Source: Candidatus Kaiserbacteria bacterium
Lineage (GTDB): Bacteria; Patescibacteriota; Minisyncoccia; Phycocordibacterales; Phycocordibacteraceae
DNA: 11,363 nucleotides
Assembly (NCBI GenBank): GCA_003229135.1
Contig: QIHV01000001.1
Span: 1-11,363, forward strand
Reading direction: 5' to 3'
This document shows positions 1-8,500 of this stretch, in pieces. Each line of letters starts with the position of its first letter. Position 1 is the stretch's first letter. A program made the translations under genes and the position numbers. The notes below the pieces were generated by a model, which worked only from the letters and a program-made list of their open reading frames with translations, was not told the DNA's origin and did no database searches.

Positions 1-1
1 A

Positions 2-379
2 CTGACTCTCCCACAATCAGTCGGTGGCCATCTTTTTCTCGGTGAACTTACCACCGCAGAAGGACTCACTCTCCCGAAATTAATTGGTGGCAGTCTTCAT
101 CTCAGCAGCCTCACCACCGCAGAAGGACTCACTCTTCCTAAATCAATTGGTGGCAGTCTTGATCTCGGTGAACTTACCACCGCAGAAGGACTCACTCTTC
201 CGCAATCAGTTGGTGATGATCTTTATCTTCCTGGACTAACCACCGCAGAAGGACTCACTCTTCCGCAATCAATTAATGGTGATCTATATCTCAACGGGCT
301 CACCACCGCAGAAGGACTCACTCCCCCTCAATCAATTGGTGACGATATTTTTCTCTATAGTCTCACTACCGTAGACAGA
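2..379 (+). repeat. Six in-frame 63-bp tandem repeats
   Basis: Units start at 2, 65, 128, 191, 254 and 317. A 22-base core spanning each unit junction, beginning ACCACCGCAGAAGG and ending in ACTC, is identical in five copies at 50-71, 113-134, 176-197, 239-260 and 302-323. It is degraded at the sixth junction, around 365-379. Identity extends to synonymous third positions, while the other half of each unit differs in sequence. The array lies wholly inside the repeat-protein gene and probably continues left of the window. Confidence 0.9.
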
Positions 380-436
380 GAAAAGCTACGCAAGAAATAT
401 CCACAATATGCAGATCAAATACAGCCAACCCCTTAG
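2..436 (+). CDS. C-terminal part of a leucine-rich tandem-repeat protein (5' end outside window)
   Basis: The frame starting at base 2 stays open from the window edge to a TAG stop at 434-436, giving 144 visible residues. It consists of six consecutive 21-residue units followed by a 19-residue basic tail containing LRKKYPQYADQI. The unit pattern is LTLPxS(I/V)GGxLxLxxLTTAEG, with regularly spaced Leu/Ile/Val, Gly-Gly turns and a fixed Thr-Thr-Ala-Glu-Gly corner. This is what a short leucine-rich, solenoid-like repeat looks like, but I cannot name an exact family. Residues at the x positions vary (for example GHLFLGEL, SLDLGEL, DLYLPGL), as expected for an exposed face that binds partners. The last unit is degenerate and ends the solenoid before the tail. 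No enzyme motif is visible, and signal peptide or anchor cannot be judged without the N-terminus. Function is unknown; a binding or surface role is only inference. The length of the missing part is unknown. Confidence 0.8.
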   Translation: MTLPQSVGGHLFLGELTTAEGLTLPKLIGGSLHLSSLTTAEGLTLPKSIGGSLDLGELTTAEGLTLPQSVGDDLYLPGLTTAEGLTLPQSINGDLYLNGLTTAEGLTPPQSIGDDIFLYSLTTVDREKLRKKYPQYADQIQPTP

Positions 437-472
437 CAATATGAGAGCGAGGATAGACGGCTTACAAAATCG

Positions 473-611
473 TTTATAATAGACAAAAATCATTTCTTCT
501 TTCCGCACCACTATCAGTGGCAGCTCTTCCCGAAGAACTCAGATGATAATTTTCTAAACATAGAAATATCAAATATTGCATACTCGCTCCATTTTCTTTA
601 TAGTAGACAAA
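473..611 (+). repeat. Duplicated 15-bp motif with -10-like core upstream of groES
   Basis: TTTATAATAGACAAA at 473-487 and TTTATAGTAGACAAA at 597-611 match at 14 of 15 positions and are 124 bp apart. Each carries a good -10 hexamer (TATAAT at 475-480, TATAGT at 599-604) followed by AGACAAA, so they may be two tandem start sites. The first copy lacks a convincing -35. The flanking sequences are not similar, so this is not a long duplication. Between the copies lie a small inverted repeat CCACT-ATC-AGTGG at 508-520 and an imperfect palindrome at 522-539. The rest of 437-683 holds no gene I can support. Confidence 0.5.
576..604 (+). promoter_or_regulatory. Candidate sigma70-type promoter for groESL
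   Basis: TTGCAT (576-581) and TATAGT (599-604) are separated by exactly 17 bp. The -10 matches the consensus at 5 of 6 positions, and the -35 keeps the TTG. Transcription would begin near 611 and give a groES leader of about 73 nt. It is the best-spaced promoter in the gap. A second possible -10 lies closer to the gene. Confidence 0.5.
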
Positions 612-638
612 TCCGATGCGGCTTAGTCGTGTCGTGGG

Positions 639-651
639 CTGTGTTACACAG
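639..651 (+). promoter_or_regulatory. Perfect 13-bp palindrome, possible operator
   Basis: CTGTGT-T-ACACAG has two perfect 6-bp arms around a single base. It lies just upstream of the TATAAT at 664-669, where a -35 box would sit, and inside the leader of a transcript starting near 611. A dimeric repressor bound here could block the proximal start. It is not the CIRCE element of HrcA, which is absent from the gap. The arms are short and could arise by chance. Confidence 0.35.
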
Positions 652-663
652 ATTATTAATGCA

Positions 664-669
664 TATAAT
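664..669 (+). promoter_or_regulatory. Consensus -10 hexamer close to groES start
   Basis: A perfect TATAAT ends 14 bases before the groES ATG. If used, transcription would start near 676 and leave a leader of only about 8 nt. Upstream -35 options are poor: TTACAC at 644-649 with a 14-bp spacer, or TGTTAC at 642-647 with a 16-bp spacer. It could be one of several groESL starts or merely AT-rich sequence. Confidence 0.35.
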
Positions 670-683
670 TTATATTCTTAAGT

Positions 684-2653
<1,970 letters not shown>

Positions 2654-2666
2654 CGTTAATATATTC

Positions 2667-2713
2667 ACAAAAGACATGGGCGGCCAAAGTGCCGCCCATG
2701 TCTTTTGTTTTGT
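2667..2713 (+). terminator. Intrinsic terminator of groESL
   Basis: A perfect 18-bp stem (2667-2684 paired with 2691-2708) encloses a 6-nt loop CAAAGT. The inner 7 pairs next to the loop are all G-C. The 3' arm and trailing bases form a U-rich run (TCTTTTGTTTTG). It begins 13 bp after the groEL stop. The A-rich 5' arm means it could also act on transcription from the other strand, although no gene points toward it here. Confidence 0.93.
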
Positions 2714-2740
2714 GATATTATTATGATACACAGCTATAAT
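2710..2740 (+). promoter_or_regulatory. Candidate promoter of lemA-htpX-GGDEF transcript
   Basis: A perfect -10 hexamer TATAAT lies at 2735-2740, 25 bp before the lemA ATG. The best -35 is weak: TTGTGA at 2710-2715 with a 19-bp spacer. Because the groEL terminator ends immediately upstream, lemA needs its own start, and this is the only good candidate in the gap. Transcription would begin near 2747. Confidence 0.5.
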
Positions 2741-2765
2741 TAGGTATCAGTTAATTAAACAACAT

Positions 2766-3326
2766 ATGTCAATAACACTTATCATTATTTTAAGTATTAT
2801 CGCAGCCATCATCATATGGGTGATTGTGATGTACAACGGACTTGTCACACGAGTGAATCGCACAAAAGAGGCGTGGGCAGATATTGATGTGCAGTTAAAA
2901 CGCAGATACAACCTAATTCCAAATCTTATAGAATCAGTAAAGGGCTACGCTGCGCACGAAAAATCAGTTTTTGAGGAAGTCACAGCTGCACGTGGAGCAG
3001 CTATAGGAGCATCGGGAACTGCAGGAAAAGCACAAGCAGAAAATATGTTGAGTGGAACACTGAAGTCACTCTTTGCCGTTGCGGAAGCATATCCGGACCT
3101 AAAGGCAAATCAAAACTTTCTGCAACTTCAGCAAGAGCTTGGTGATACGGAAGATAAAATTCAAGCTGCACGCCGCTTCTATAACGGTAATGTGCGTGAC
3201 CTGAATATTGCTGTTCAACAATTCCCAACTAATGTTATGGCAAATATGTTCCATATATCCTCACAAGAAATGTTTGAGCTTGAGGAAGGAGATGCTGCAC
3301 AAAAACCAGTTGCAGTTAAGTTCTAA
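2766..3326 (+). CDS. lemA: LemA family membrane-anchored protein
   Basis: This 186-residue protein has the LemA family architecture and usual length. One N-terminal membrane helix (about residues 3-23, almost all Ile/Val/Ala) precedes a long helical domain. Family hallmarks are RRYNLIPNLIESVKGYA (46-62), followed by HEKSVFEEVTAAR (64-76), then AYPDLKANQNFLQLQQEL (108-125) and ARRFYN (135-140). The LemA domain is usually placed outside the membrane. Its biochemical role is not established, but family members very often lie next to htpX, as here. The start is a solid ATG right before the membrane helix, with no Shine-Dalgarno site. htpX follows after 48 nt, so co-transcription is likely. The protein looks complete. 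Confidence 0.93.
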   Translation: MSITLIIILSIIAAIIIWVIVMYNGLVTRVNRTKEAWADIDVQLKRRYNLIPNLIESVKGYAAHEKSVFEEVTAARGAAIGASGTAGKAQAENMLSGTLKSLFAVAEAYPDLKANQNFLQLQQELGDTEDKIQAARRFYNGNVRDLNIAVQQFPTNVMANMFHISSQEMFELEEGDAAQKPVAVKF

Positions 3327-3374
3327 TCATACCCAGACGTGCACTCACGCGGCGCAATTTTTTAAAGAAAAACC

Positions 3375-4268
3375 ATGACATTATATTCGCAGCAGGCAGC
3401 AAACACTCGCCGTACCTGGTTTCTTATGGCAGTATTTTTAATGTTGGTTATTGCTGTGGGATTTGGCGTATCGTGGTACTACAATATGTCAAGTATTCTT
3501 TATGTAGCGGTTGCATTTGCACTTATTGTAAATTTCTGGAGCTATTGGTACAGCGACCGCGTTGTACTTTCGATGACTGGAGCACACAAGGCGACACGTG
3601 AGCAGTATTTCGATTTTTATACTGTTACGGAAAATCTTTCTATTACGGCGGGGCTCCCAATGCCAAAACTCTACGTTATTGATGACAATGCGCCAAACGC
3701 TTTTGCAACAGGTCGCGATGAAAAACATGCAGTTGTGTGTGCTACAACTGGGCTGCTTTCAATGATGAAAAGAAAAGAACTTGAGGGTGTTGTTGCACAC
3801 GAAATTTCGCATATCAAAAACCATGATATTCTTTTAATGACCGTTGCAGTAGTACTTGCCGGATTTCTTGCCATACTTGCCGATATCTTTTTACGAATAT
3901 CACTTTTCGGTGGTGGTGGTCGCGGCCGTGATGGTGGTAATAATCAGTTGGGTATTATTCTTGCTATTGTCGGTATAATCGTAGCTCCGTTTGCTGCTCA
4001 GCTAATTAAGCTTGCAATTTCGCGCAAGCGCGAATATGTTGCCGATGCTTCCGGCGCGTTGCTTACTCGTTATCCACAAGGACTTGCAACAGCACTCCAA
4101 AAAATCAGTGATTATGGTCAGCCGATGCGAAAACCGAGCCATGCGACAGCACATCTTTTTATTGGTGACCCATTTGGAACTAAAACTACTAATTGGATGA
4201 GTCGTCTTTTCTCGACACACCCGCCGGTTAAGGCCCGTATAAATGCACTTTTGAATACAGCACGTTAA
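3375..4268 (+). CDS. htpX: HtpX-type membrane zinc metalloprotease (M48)
   Basis: The protein has 297 residues; E. coli HtpX has 293. Two membrane helices lie near the N-terminus (about 14-34 and 39-57). The zinc motif HEISH (142-146) supplies His142 and His146 as ligands and Glu143 as catalytic base. Two more hydrophobic segments follow (about 151-175 and 192-213), joined by a Gly-rich loop. The third zinc ligand is probably Glu220 in REYVADASGA. THPP (281-284) near the C-terminus is another family signature. HtpX degrades damaged or misassembled membrane proteins from the cytosolic side and is a heat or envelope stress protein in other bacteria. The pairing with lemA and closeness to groESL support a quality-control role. 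The next gene starts 11 nt downstream. No Shine-Dalgarno site is evident. Confidence 0.95.
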   Translation: MTLYSQQAANTRRTWFLMAVFLMLVIAVGFGVSWYYNMSSILYVAVAFALIVNFWSYWYSDRVVLSMTGAHKATREQYFDFYTVTENLSITAGLPMPKLYVIDDNAPNAFATGRDEKHAVVCATTGLLSMMKRKELEGVVAHEISHIKNHDILLMTVAVVLAGFLAILADIFLRISLFGGGGRGRDGGNNQLGIILAIVGIIVAPFAAQLIKLAISRKREYVADASGALLTRYPQGLATALQKISDYGQPMRKPSHATAHLFIGDPFGTKTTNWMSRLFSTHPPVKARINALLNTAR

Positions 4269-4279
4269 GATACAATGTT

Positions 4280-5122
4280 ATGTCGGAAAAATTTCCAATA
4301 TCATCTCACGAACATTCTCCACGGTCTGATATTCATCCTGTGGTGAAAAATATAGAGGAAATTGATACTACGGTAAAGGCAACTGTTACAGCTATTGAAA
4401 ACCAAAAAATAAATTCTGCTGTAGAATCACTTCATATAGTAGAAACACAATTACAATATGCAAAAGTACAAATTGAAAAATTAGCTTGTGAACTTAAAGA
4501 AGCACAACAAGAAGCGCGTATTGATCACCTAACAGGGCTTGCAAACAAGCGTGCATTTGATGAAACAATTCAGTCGGCAGTTGCTGTAAACCTGCGTACA
4601 TTACGCGACAACGGCACGGTGCAAATGTTTCATGTTATCAGCTTTGACCTTGATGGTTTTAAAGCAATAAATGATATGTATGGACATGATATTGGTGATC
4701 TCTATCTTAAGCAAATTACGAAACAAGTACACAAATTATTTATACGGGGTACTGATACAATTGCACGTGTTGGTGGTGATGAGTTTTCTATACTAATTTT
4801 TAACAAAAATGATAAAAAAAATATATGTACACATGCTGAGCATATTCATCAAGCCGTACTATCCGGTTCTGCAATAGCTCGGCAAGAGCTGGAAGAAGAA
4901 CAGGGCACCTTACACAAAGATGAAGGCAACGTTTCCGCAAGTATCGGTTACACTGCTTTTGACCCAAAGTATGACACAAGTGCAAAAGAAATAGAAAGGC
5001 GTGCAGATTATACTGTCTACGTTGTGAAAACAACAGGGAAGAACAGTGTGTTGTCATATGACGAGGCAATAAGTAAGTATGATACTGACAAGGTTCTTTT
5101 TCGGCGGTTTCTAGCTAGATAA
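4280..5122 (+). CDS. Soluble GGDEF diguanylate cyclase
   Basis: This 280-residue protein has an N-terminal region of about 75 residues that looks helical or coiled-coil, then a full GGDEF domain (about 80-262). The domain begins with DHLTGLANKRAF (82-93), continues with FDLDGFKAINDMYGHDIGD (122-140), and has an intact active-site loop RVGGDEF (163-169). SIGYTAF (221-227) and ADYTVYVVKTTGKN (242-255) complete it. Residues 156-159 (RGTD) sit five residues before GGDEF, the position of the RxxD inhibitory site, so product inhibition by c-di-GMP is likely. It should convert two GTP to c-di-GMP in the cytosol. No membrane helix or known sensor domain is visible; the coiled coil may drive dimerisation or bind a partner. 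The start lies 11 nt after htpX, suggesting one transcript. No EAL or PilZ protein is in the window. Confidence 0.9.
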   Translation: MSEKFPISSHEHSPRSDIHPVVKNIEEIDTTVKATVTAIENQKINSAVESLHIVETQLQYAKVQIEKLACELKEAQQEARIDHLTGLANKRAFDETIQSAVAVNLRTLRDNGTVQMFHVISFDLDGFKAINDMYGHDIGDLYLKQITKQVHKLFIRGTDTIARVGGDEFSILIFNKNDKKNICTHAEHIHQAVLSGSAIARQELEEEQGTLHKDEGNVSASIGYTAFDPKYDTSAKEIERRADYTVYVVKTTGKNSVLSYDEAISKYDTDKVLFRRFLAR

Positions 5123-5140
5123 AAAAGAGACGCTAACGGA

Positions 5141-5213
5141 ATTAAATATGCCAAAATAATAGTGTGATATTTTTAATTTACTCTGGCGAAATTATTTTTT
5201 AATCAATTTTTTT
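5141..5213 (+). terminator. Possible weak terminator region after the GGDEF gene
   Basis: ATTAAATAT (5141-5149) can pair with ATATTTTTAAT (5167-5177) with a small bulge, and is followed by T-rich DNA with T runs at 5195-5200 and 5207-5213. The stem is pure A-T and therefore weak. Some termination here makes sense before the separate tRNA gene. I see no gene in 5123-5240. Confidence 0.25.
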
Positions 5214-5220
5214 ATAAACG

Positions 5221-5229
5221 TGATATAAC
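5221..5229 (+). promoter_or_regulatory. Candidate extended -10 promoter of tRNA-Ser
   Basis: TGATATAAC contains an extended -10 TGn followed by TATAAC and ends 11 bp before the mature tRNA 5' end. Transcription would start about 5 nt before the tRNA. No good -35 is visible 16-18 bp upstream, which an extended -10 can tolerate. Confidence 0.4.
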
Positions 5230-5240
5230 TTATCAGATAC

Positions 5241-5330
5241 GGAGGCGTCGCATAGTGGTCTAGTGCACCGCCTTGGAAAGGCGGCAGACCCGAAAGGGTC
5301 TCGAGAGTTCGAATCTCTCCGCCTCCGCCA
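5241..5330 (+). tRNA. tRNA-Ser, anticodon GGA
   Basis: The complete cloverleaf can be drawn. Acceptor stem GGAGGCG (5241-5247) pairs with CGCCTCC (5320-5326), followed by discriminator G5327 and an encoded CCA (5328-5330). The anticodon stem CCGCC (5268-5272) / GGCGG (5280-5284) encloses loop TTGGAAA with anticodon GGA at 5275-5277, reading UCC and UCU. The long variable arm AGACCC-GAAA-GGGTCT (5286-5301) is typical of class II serine tRNAs, and discriminator G also fits serine. The T stem GAGAG/CTCTC (5303-5307/5315-5319) holds loop TTCGAAT. It stands alone between the GGDEF gene and rpoB. A 7-bp A-T inverted repeat downstream (5344-5350 with 5375-5381) is too weak to call a terminator. Confidence 0.97.
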
Positions 5331-5420
5331 ATTTATAGCCTAAGTATTTTCTAGTTTTACTTTAATATTGAGTTAAAATACCAAATGATTGGGAATAAAT
5401 AGTTTTTGTGGATAGTGAGC

Positions 5421-5449
5421 TTGTGCTTATTAACATATACTGATATGGT
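5421..5449 (+). promoter_or_regulatory. Candidate promoter of rpoBC
   Basis: TTGTGC (5421-5426) and TATGGT (5444-5449) are spaced by 17 bp, and the -10 is preceded by TGA at 5441-5443, which makes an extended -10. An overlapping TATACT at 5436-5441 has no good -35. A start near 5456 would give an rpoB leader of about 140 nt. Confidence 0.45.
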
Positions 5450-5455
5450 TCAGTT

Positions 5456-5595
5456 ACCAGAAGCAGATTGAGTGGCGAGGGCGCATCTGGAGCAATACAA
5501 TCAAATTATTAGCGTCTGAATAAAGCGCATGTGCGTCGTTGTCGTTGTTACTATACGCCAATGTGTTTATCAGACCAATTTTGCACATACCCGAT
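5456..5595 (+). other. Untranslated leader of rpoB
   Basis: This stretch is called a leader because the likely promoter is at 5421-5449 and the likely rpoB ATG is at 5596. It can form local structures: CAGAT (5464-5468) with ATCTG (5485-5489), extended by GCG (5475-5477) with CGC (5482-5484). Alternatives are CCAGA (5457-5461) with TCTGG (5486-5490), and GATTG (5466-5470) with CAATC (5498-5502). These pairings are mutually exclusive. No known riboswitch or ribosomal-protein binding site was recognised. Confidence 0.3.
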
Positions 5596-8500
5596 ATGCA
5601 CAAAAAAAAACTTCCGCAAAAAACATTTGGTGCATTCCGAGCCCCTAAAGTCGCATTTCCAGATTTGGTTGCGCATCAACGTGACTCATTCAATTGGCTC
5701 ATTAAAACAGGTCTCACAGAACTTTTAAAAGAGTTCTCTTTTATTTCGGATTATTCCGGAAAGAAATTTGAACTTCGTTTTGAAGGATTTGAACTTGGTA
5801 CTCCAAAATATGATGAAGAGTTTGCTCGCGAGAATATTCGTACATACGAAGCGCCTCTCAAGGTTTCAGTACGTTTAATTAATAAAATACTTGGTACAGA
5901 AAAGCAGCAAGAAATGTTTCTTGCCGACTTGCCAATGATGACCCCGCATGGAAGTTTTATCGTGTCTGGCGTTGAACGCGTCATTGTACCGCAGCTTGCG
6001 CGCTCATTTGGGGCATTTTTTATAGCCGAATCAATCAAAGGGAAAAATTGGTTTGGTGCAAAAATTATTCCAGCACGTGGTGTATGGATTGAAATGGAAT
6101 CAGATACAGATGGTACCATTTATGTAAAAATAGACCGCAAACGAAAATTTCCTGTAACTAACCTGCTAACAATATTTGGTGCGGGTTTGGGTAAACAAAT
6201 TTTAAAGAAGTTCGCGGGGGATGATGTGGCGATTGCCGCACTACAAGCCACACTCACACACGACACCACCACTTCGGAAGAAGATGCCTATGTCGAAGTG
6301 CATCGTCGTATGCGTGATGGGGATTTGGCTACTGCGGAAAATGCAAAAGAGTATGTAAAGTCACTTTTTGCACCGGAGCGTTATGACCTGAGCCGTGTTG
6401 GCCGTTATCGACTCAATCAGCGTTTTAATCTTCCAACCAACATTAAAGCACTCACAAACCACTCACTCTCACTTGATGATATAATTCGTGTAATTTCAGA
6501 GATTGCTCATCTAAATGCAACCCCTGGCGCAAAGCCGGACGATATCGACCATCTTGGTTTTCGCCGAGTACGCTTTGTCGGTGAACTTTTACAGTCTCGT
6601 ATGCGAGTTGGAATGAGTCGTATGAAGCGCAACATCCAGGACCGCATGTCGACAGTTGAAAGTGAAACTACACTACCGATGACACTCGTAAATCCACGTC
6701 CATATCAAGCATCAATACGTGAATTTTTTACAGCAAATCAGCTTTCACAATTTATGGACCAGCAAAATATTCTCGCGGAGCTTGAGAATATGCGCACACT
6801 TTCTGCGCTTGGTCCTGGAGGCCTAACGCGAGAACGTGCCGGTTTTGAAGTGCGTGATGTACACCCGTCTCACTACGGTCGTCTGTGTCCAATACACACA
6901 CCAGAAGGTCCAAACATTGGACTTATTTTACGTTTGGCGATACATGCTCGCGCAAATGAATTTGGAGTTCTTGAAACACCATACGTGGTTGTTAAAAAGG
7001 GGATCGTTACCGACGAGGTGGTGTATTTGAACGCCCTGGAAGAAATTGACCAAGTTATTGCACACAGTGCGGTGCAGCTTGATGAAAATGGGCATATTAA
7101 AGGAAATACTGTCGAGGTGCGTCGTCGAGGTGAACCCGCAATAGTATCACCTGGCGAAGTAACACTTATGGATTCCTCTGCGTATCAAATGTTTTCAGTT
7201 GCGCCATCTATGATTCCATTTATCGGTCACGATGATGCAAACCGTGCACTTATGGGTTCCAATATGCAAAAACAGGCAACACCATGCCTAATTCCAGAAG
7301 CGCCACTGGTTTCTACCGGTATTGAAGAACATGCAGCCCGTTGTACAGGGCGCCTAGTTATTGCACAAGAGTCAGGTGAAGTAACGTATGTTGATGCGCG
7401 TAAGATAACAATCACACATAAAGGAGATAAGCCACACGAATACAGGCTTCAGGGTCTTACACAGACCAACCAGAATTCAGCATTCTCACAACGCCCAATT
7501 ATTCGTTTGGGAGATAAAGTAAAAAAAGGAGATGTTATTGCAGATGCTTCGTCATCTGACCACGGACAGCTCGCACTGGGTCAAAATGTGCGTGTAGCAT
7601 TTGTGAGTTGGTTTGGTGCCAACTACGAAGATGCAATTATTATTTCTGAACGTCTTGTTGAAGAATCAAAATTTACAACTATTCATATTGAAGATTTTGA
7701 ATGTGCTGTACGTGACACCAAACTTGGGCCAGAAGTAACAACACACGACATCCCAAATGTTGGTGAGCTGCGTCTTAAAAATTTAGATGAAGAGGGTGTT
7801 GTACGTATAGGTGCAGAAGTGCGCACGGGCGACATACTCGTCGGTAAAGTAACACCGAAAGGTGAAACTCAACTTACTCCAGAAGAACGCCTGCTTCGTT
7901 CTATCTTTGGTGATAAGGCAAAGGATGTAAAAGACTCATCGCTACGTATGGGTGGTGGTAAAAAAGGGCGTGTCATTGGTGTGCGTGTATTCAGTCGTGA
8001 AAATGGTGACCAGCTTGAAAGTGGAATAATTAAAAAAATTATTGTAAAAGTTGCGCAAGCACGTAACGTTTCAGTTGGTGACAAACTCTCTGGGCGTCAT
8101 GGTAATAAAGGTGTCATTTCTCGTGTGTTGCCAGTTGAAGATATGCCGTACGATGAAGATGGAAATCCGGTAGATATTATCCTTACACCACTGGGTATTC
8201 CATCTCGTATGAATCTTGGACAAATTCTGGAAATGCACCTTGGGCTTGCTGCACACACACTTGGTTATCAAGCAGTTGTTCCACCATTTGTTGGAACAAC
8301 TGCCGATGAAGTTCGTAATGAACTTGAAACTGCGGGTTTTGACCGTTCGGGAAAGATGGTACTTTTTGACGGTCGTACCGGTGAATCTTTTGCACAAACT
8401 ATCGCAGTTGGATATATGTACATCTTGAAACTACACCATATGGTAGAAGATAAAATCCATATGCGTTCAATTGGTCCGTATTCTCTAATCACTCAGCAAC

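Noticed and set aside
2-379. CRISPR-like array from the regular repeats
   Set aside because: The units are contiguous, in frame with an open coding sequence and encode a regular 21-residue pattern. There are no unrelated spacers of constant length.
522-539. Imperfect palindrome AGCTCTTC-CC-GAAGAACT as operator or terminator
   Set aside because: It has one mismatch and a 2-base centre that cannot form a hairpin loop, and no T-run follows. It is not placed relative to a convincing promoter.
437-683. CIRCE (HrcA) operator before groES
   Set aside because: No TTAGCACTC or its GAGTGCTAA partner is present in the gap.
5539-5595. TTG start extending RpoB by 19 residues
   Set aside because: The extra residues do not resemble any RpoB N-terminus, TTG is a rare start, and ATG 5596 opens a typical basic MHKKK leader. 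A short overlapping frame at 5531-5728 was dropped for the same reason.
8071-8492. Minus-strand open frames inside rpoB
   Set aside because: Several overlapping frames lie opposite a strongly conserved RpoB region, have no family resemblance and no start context. They are shadows of the real gene, as are similar ones opposite groEL and rpoC.
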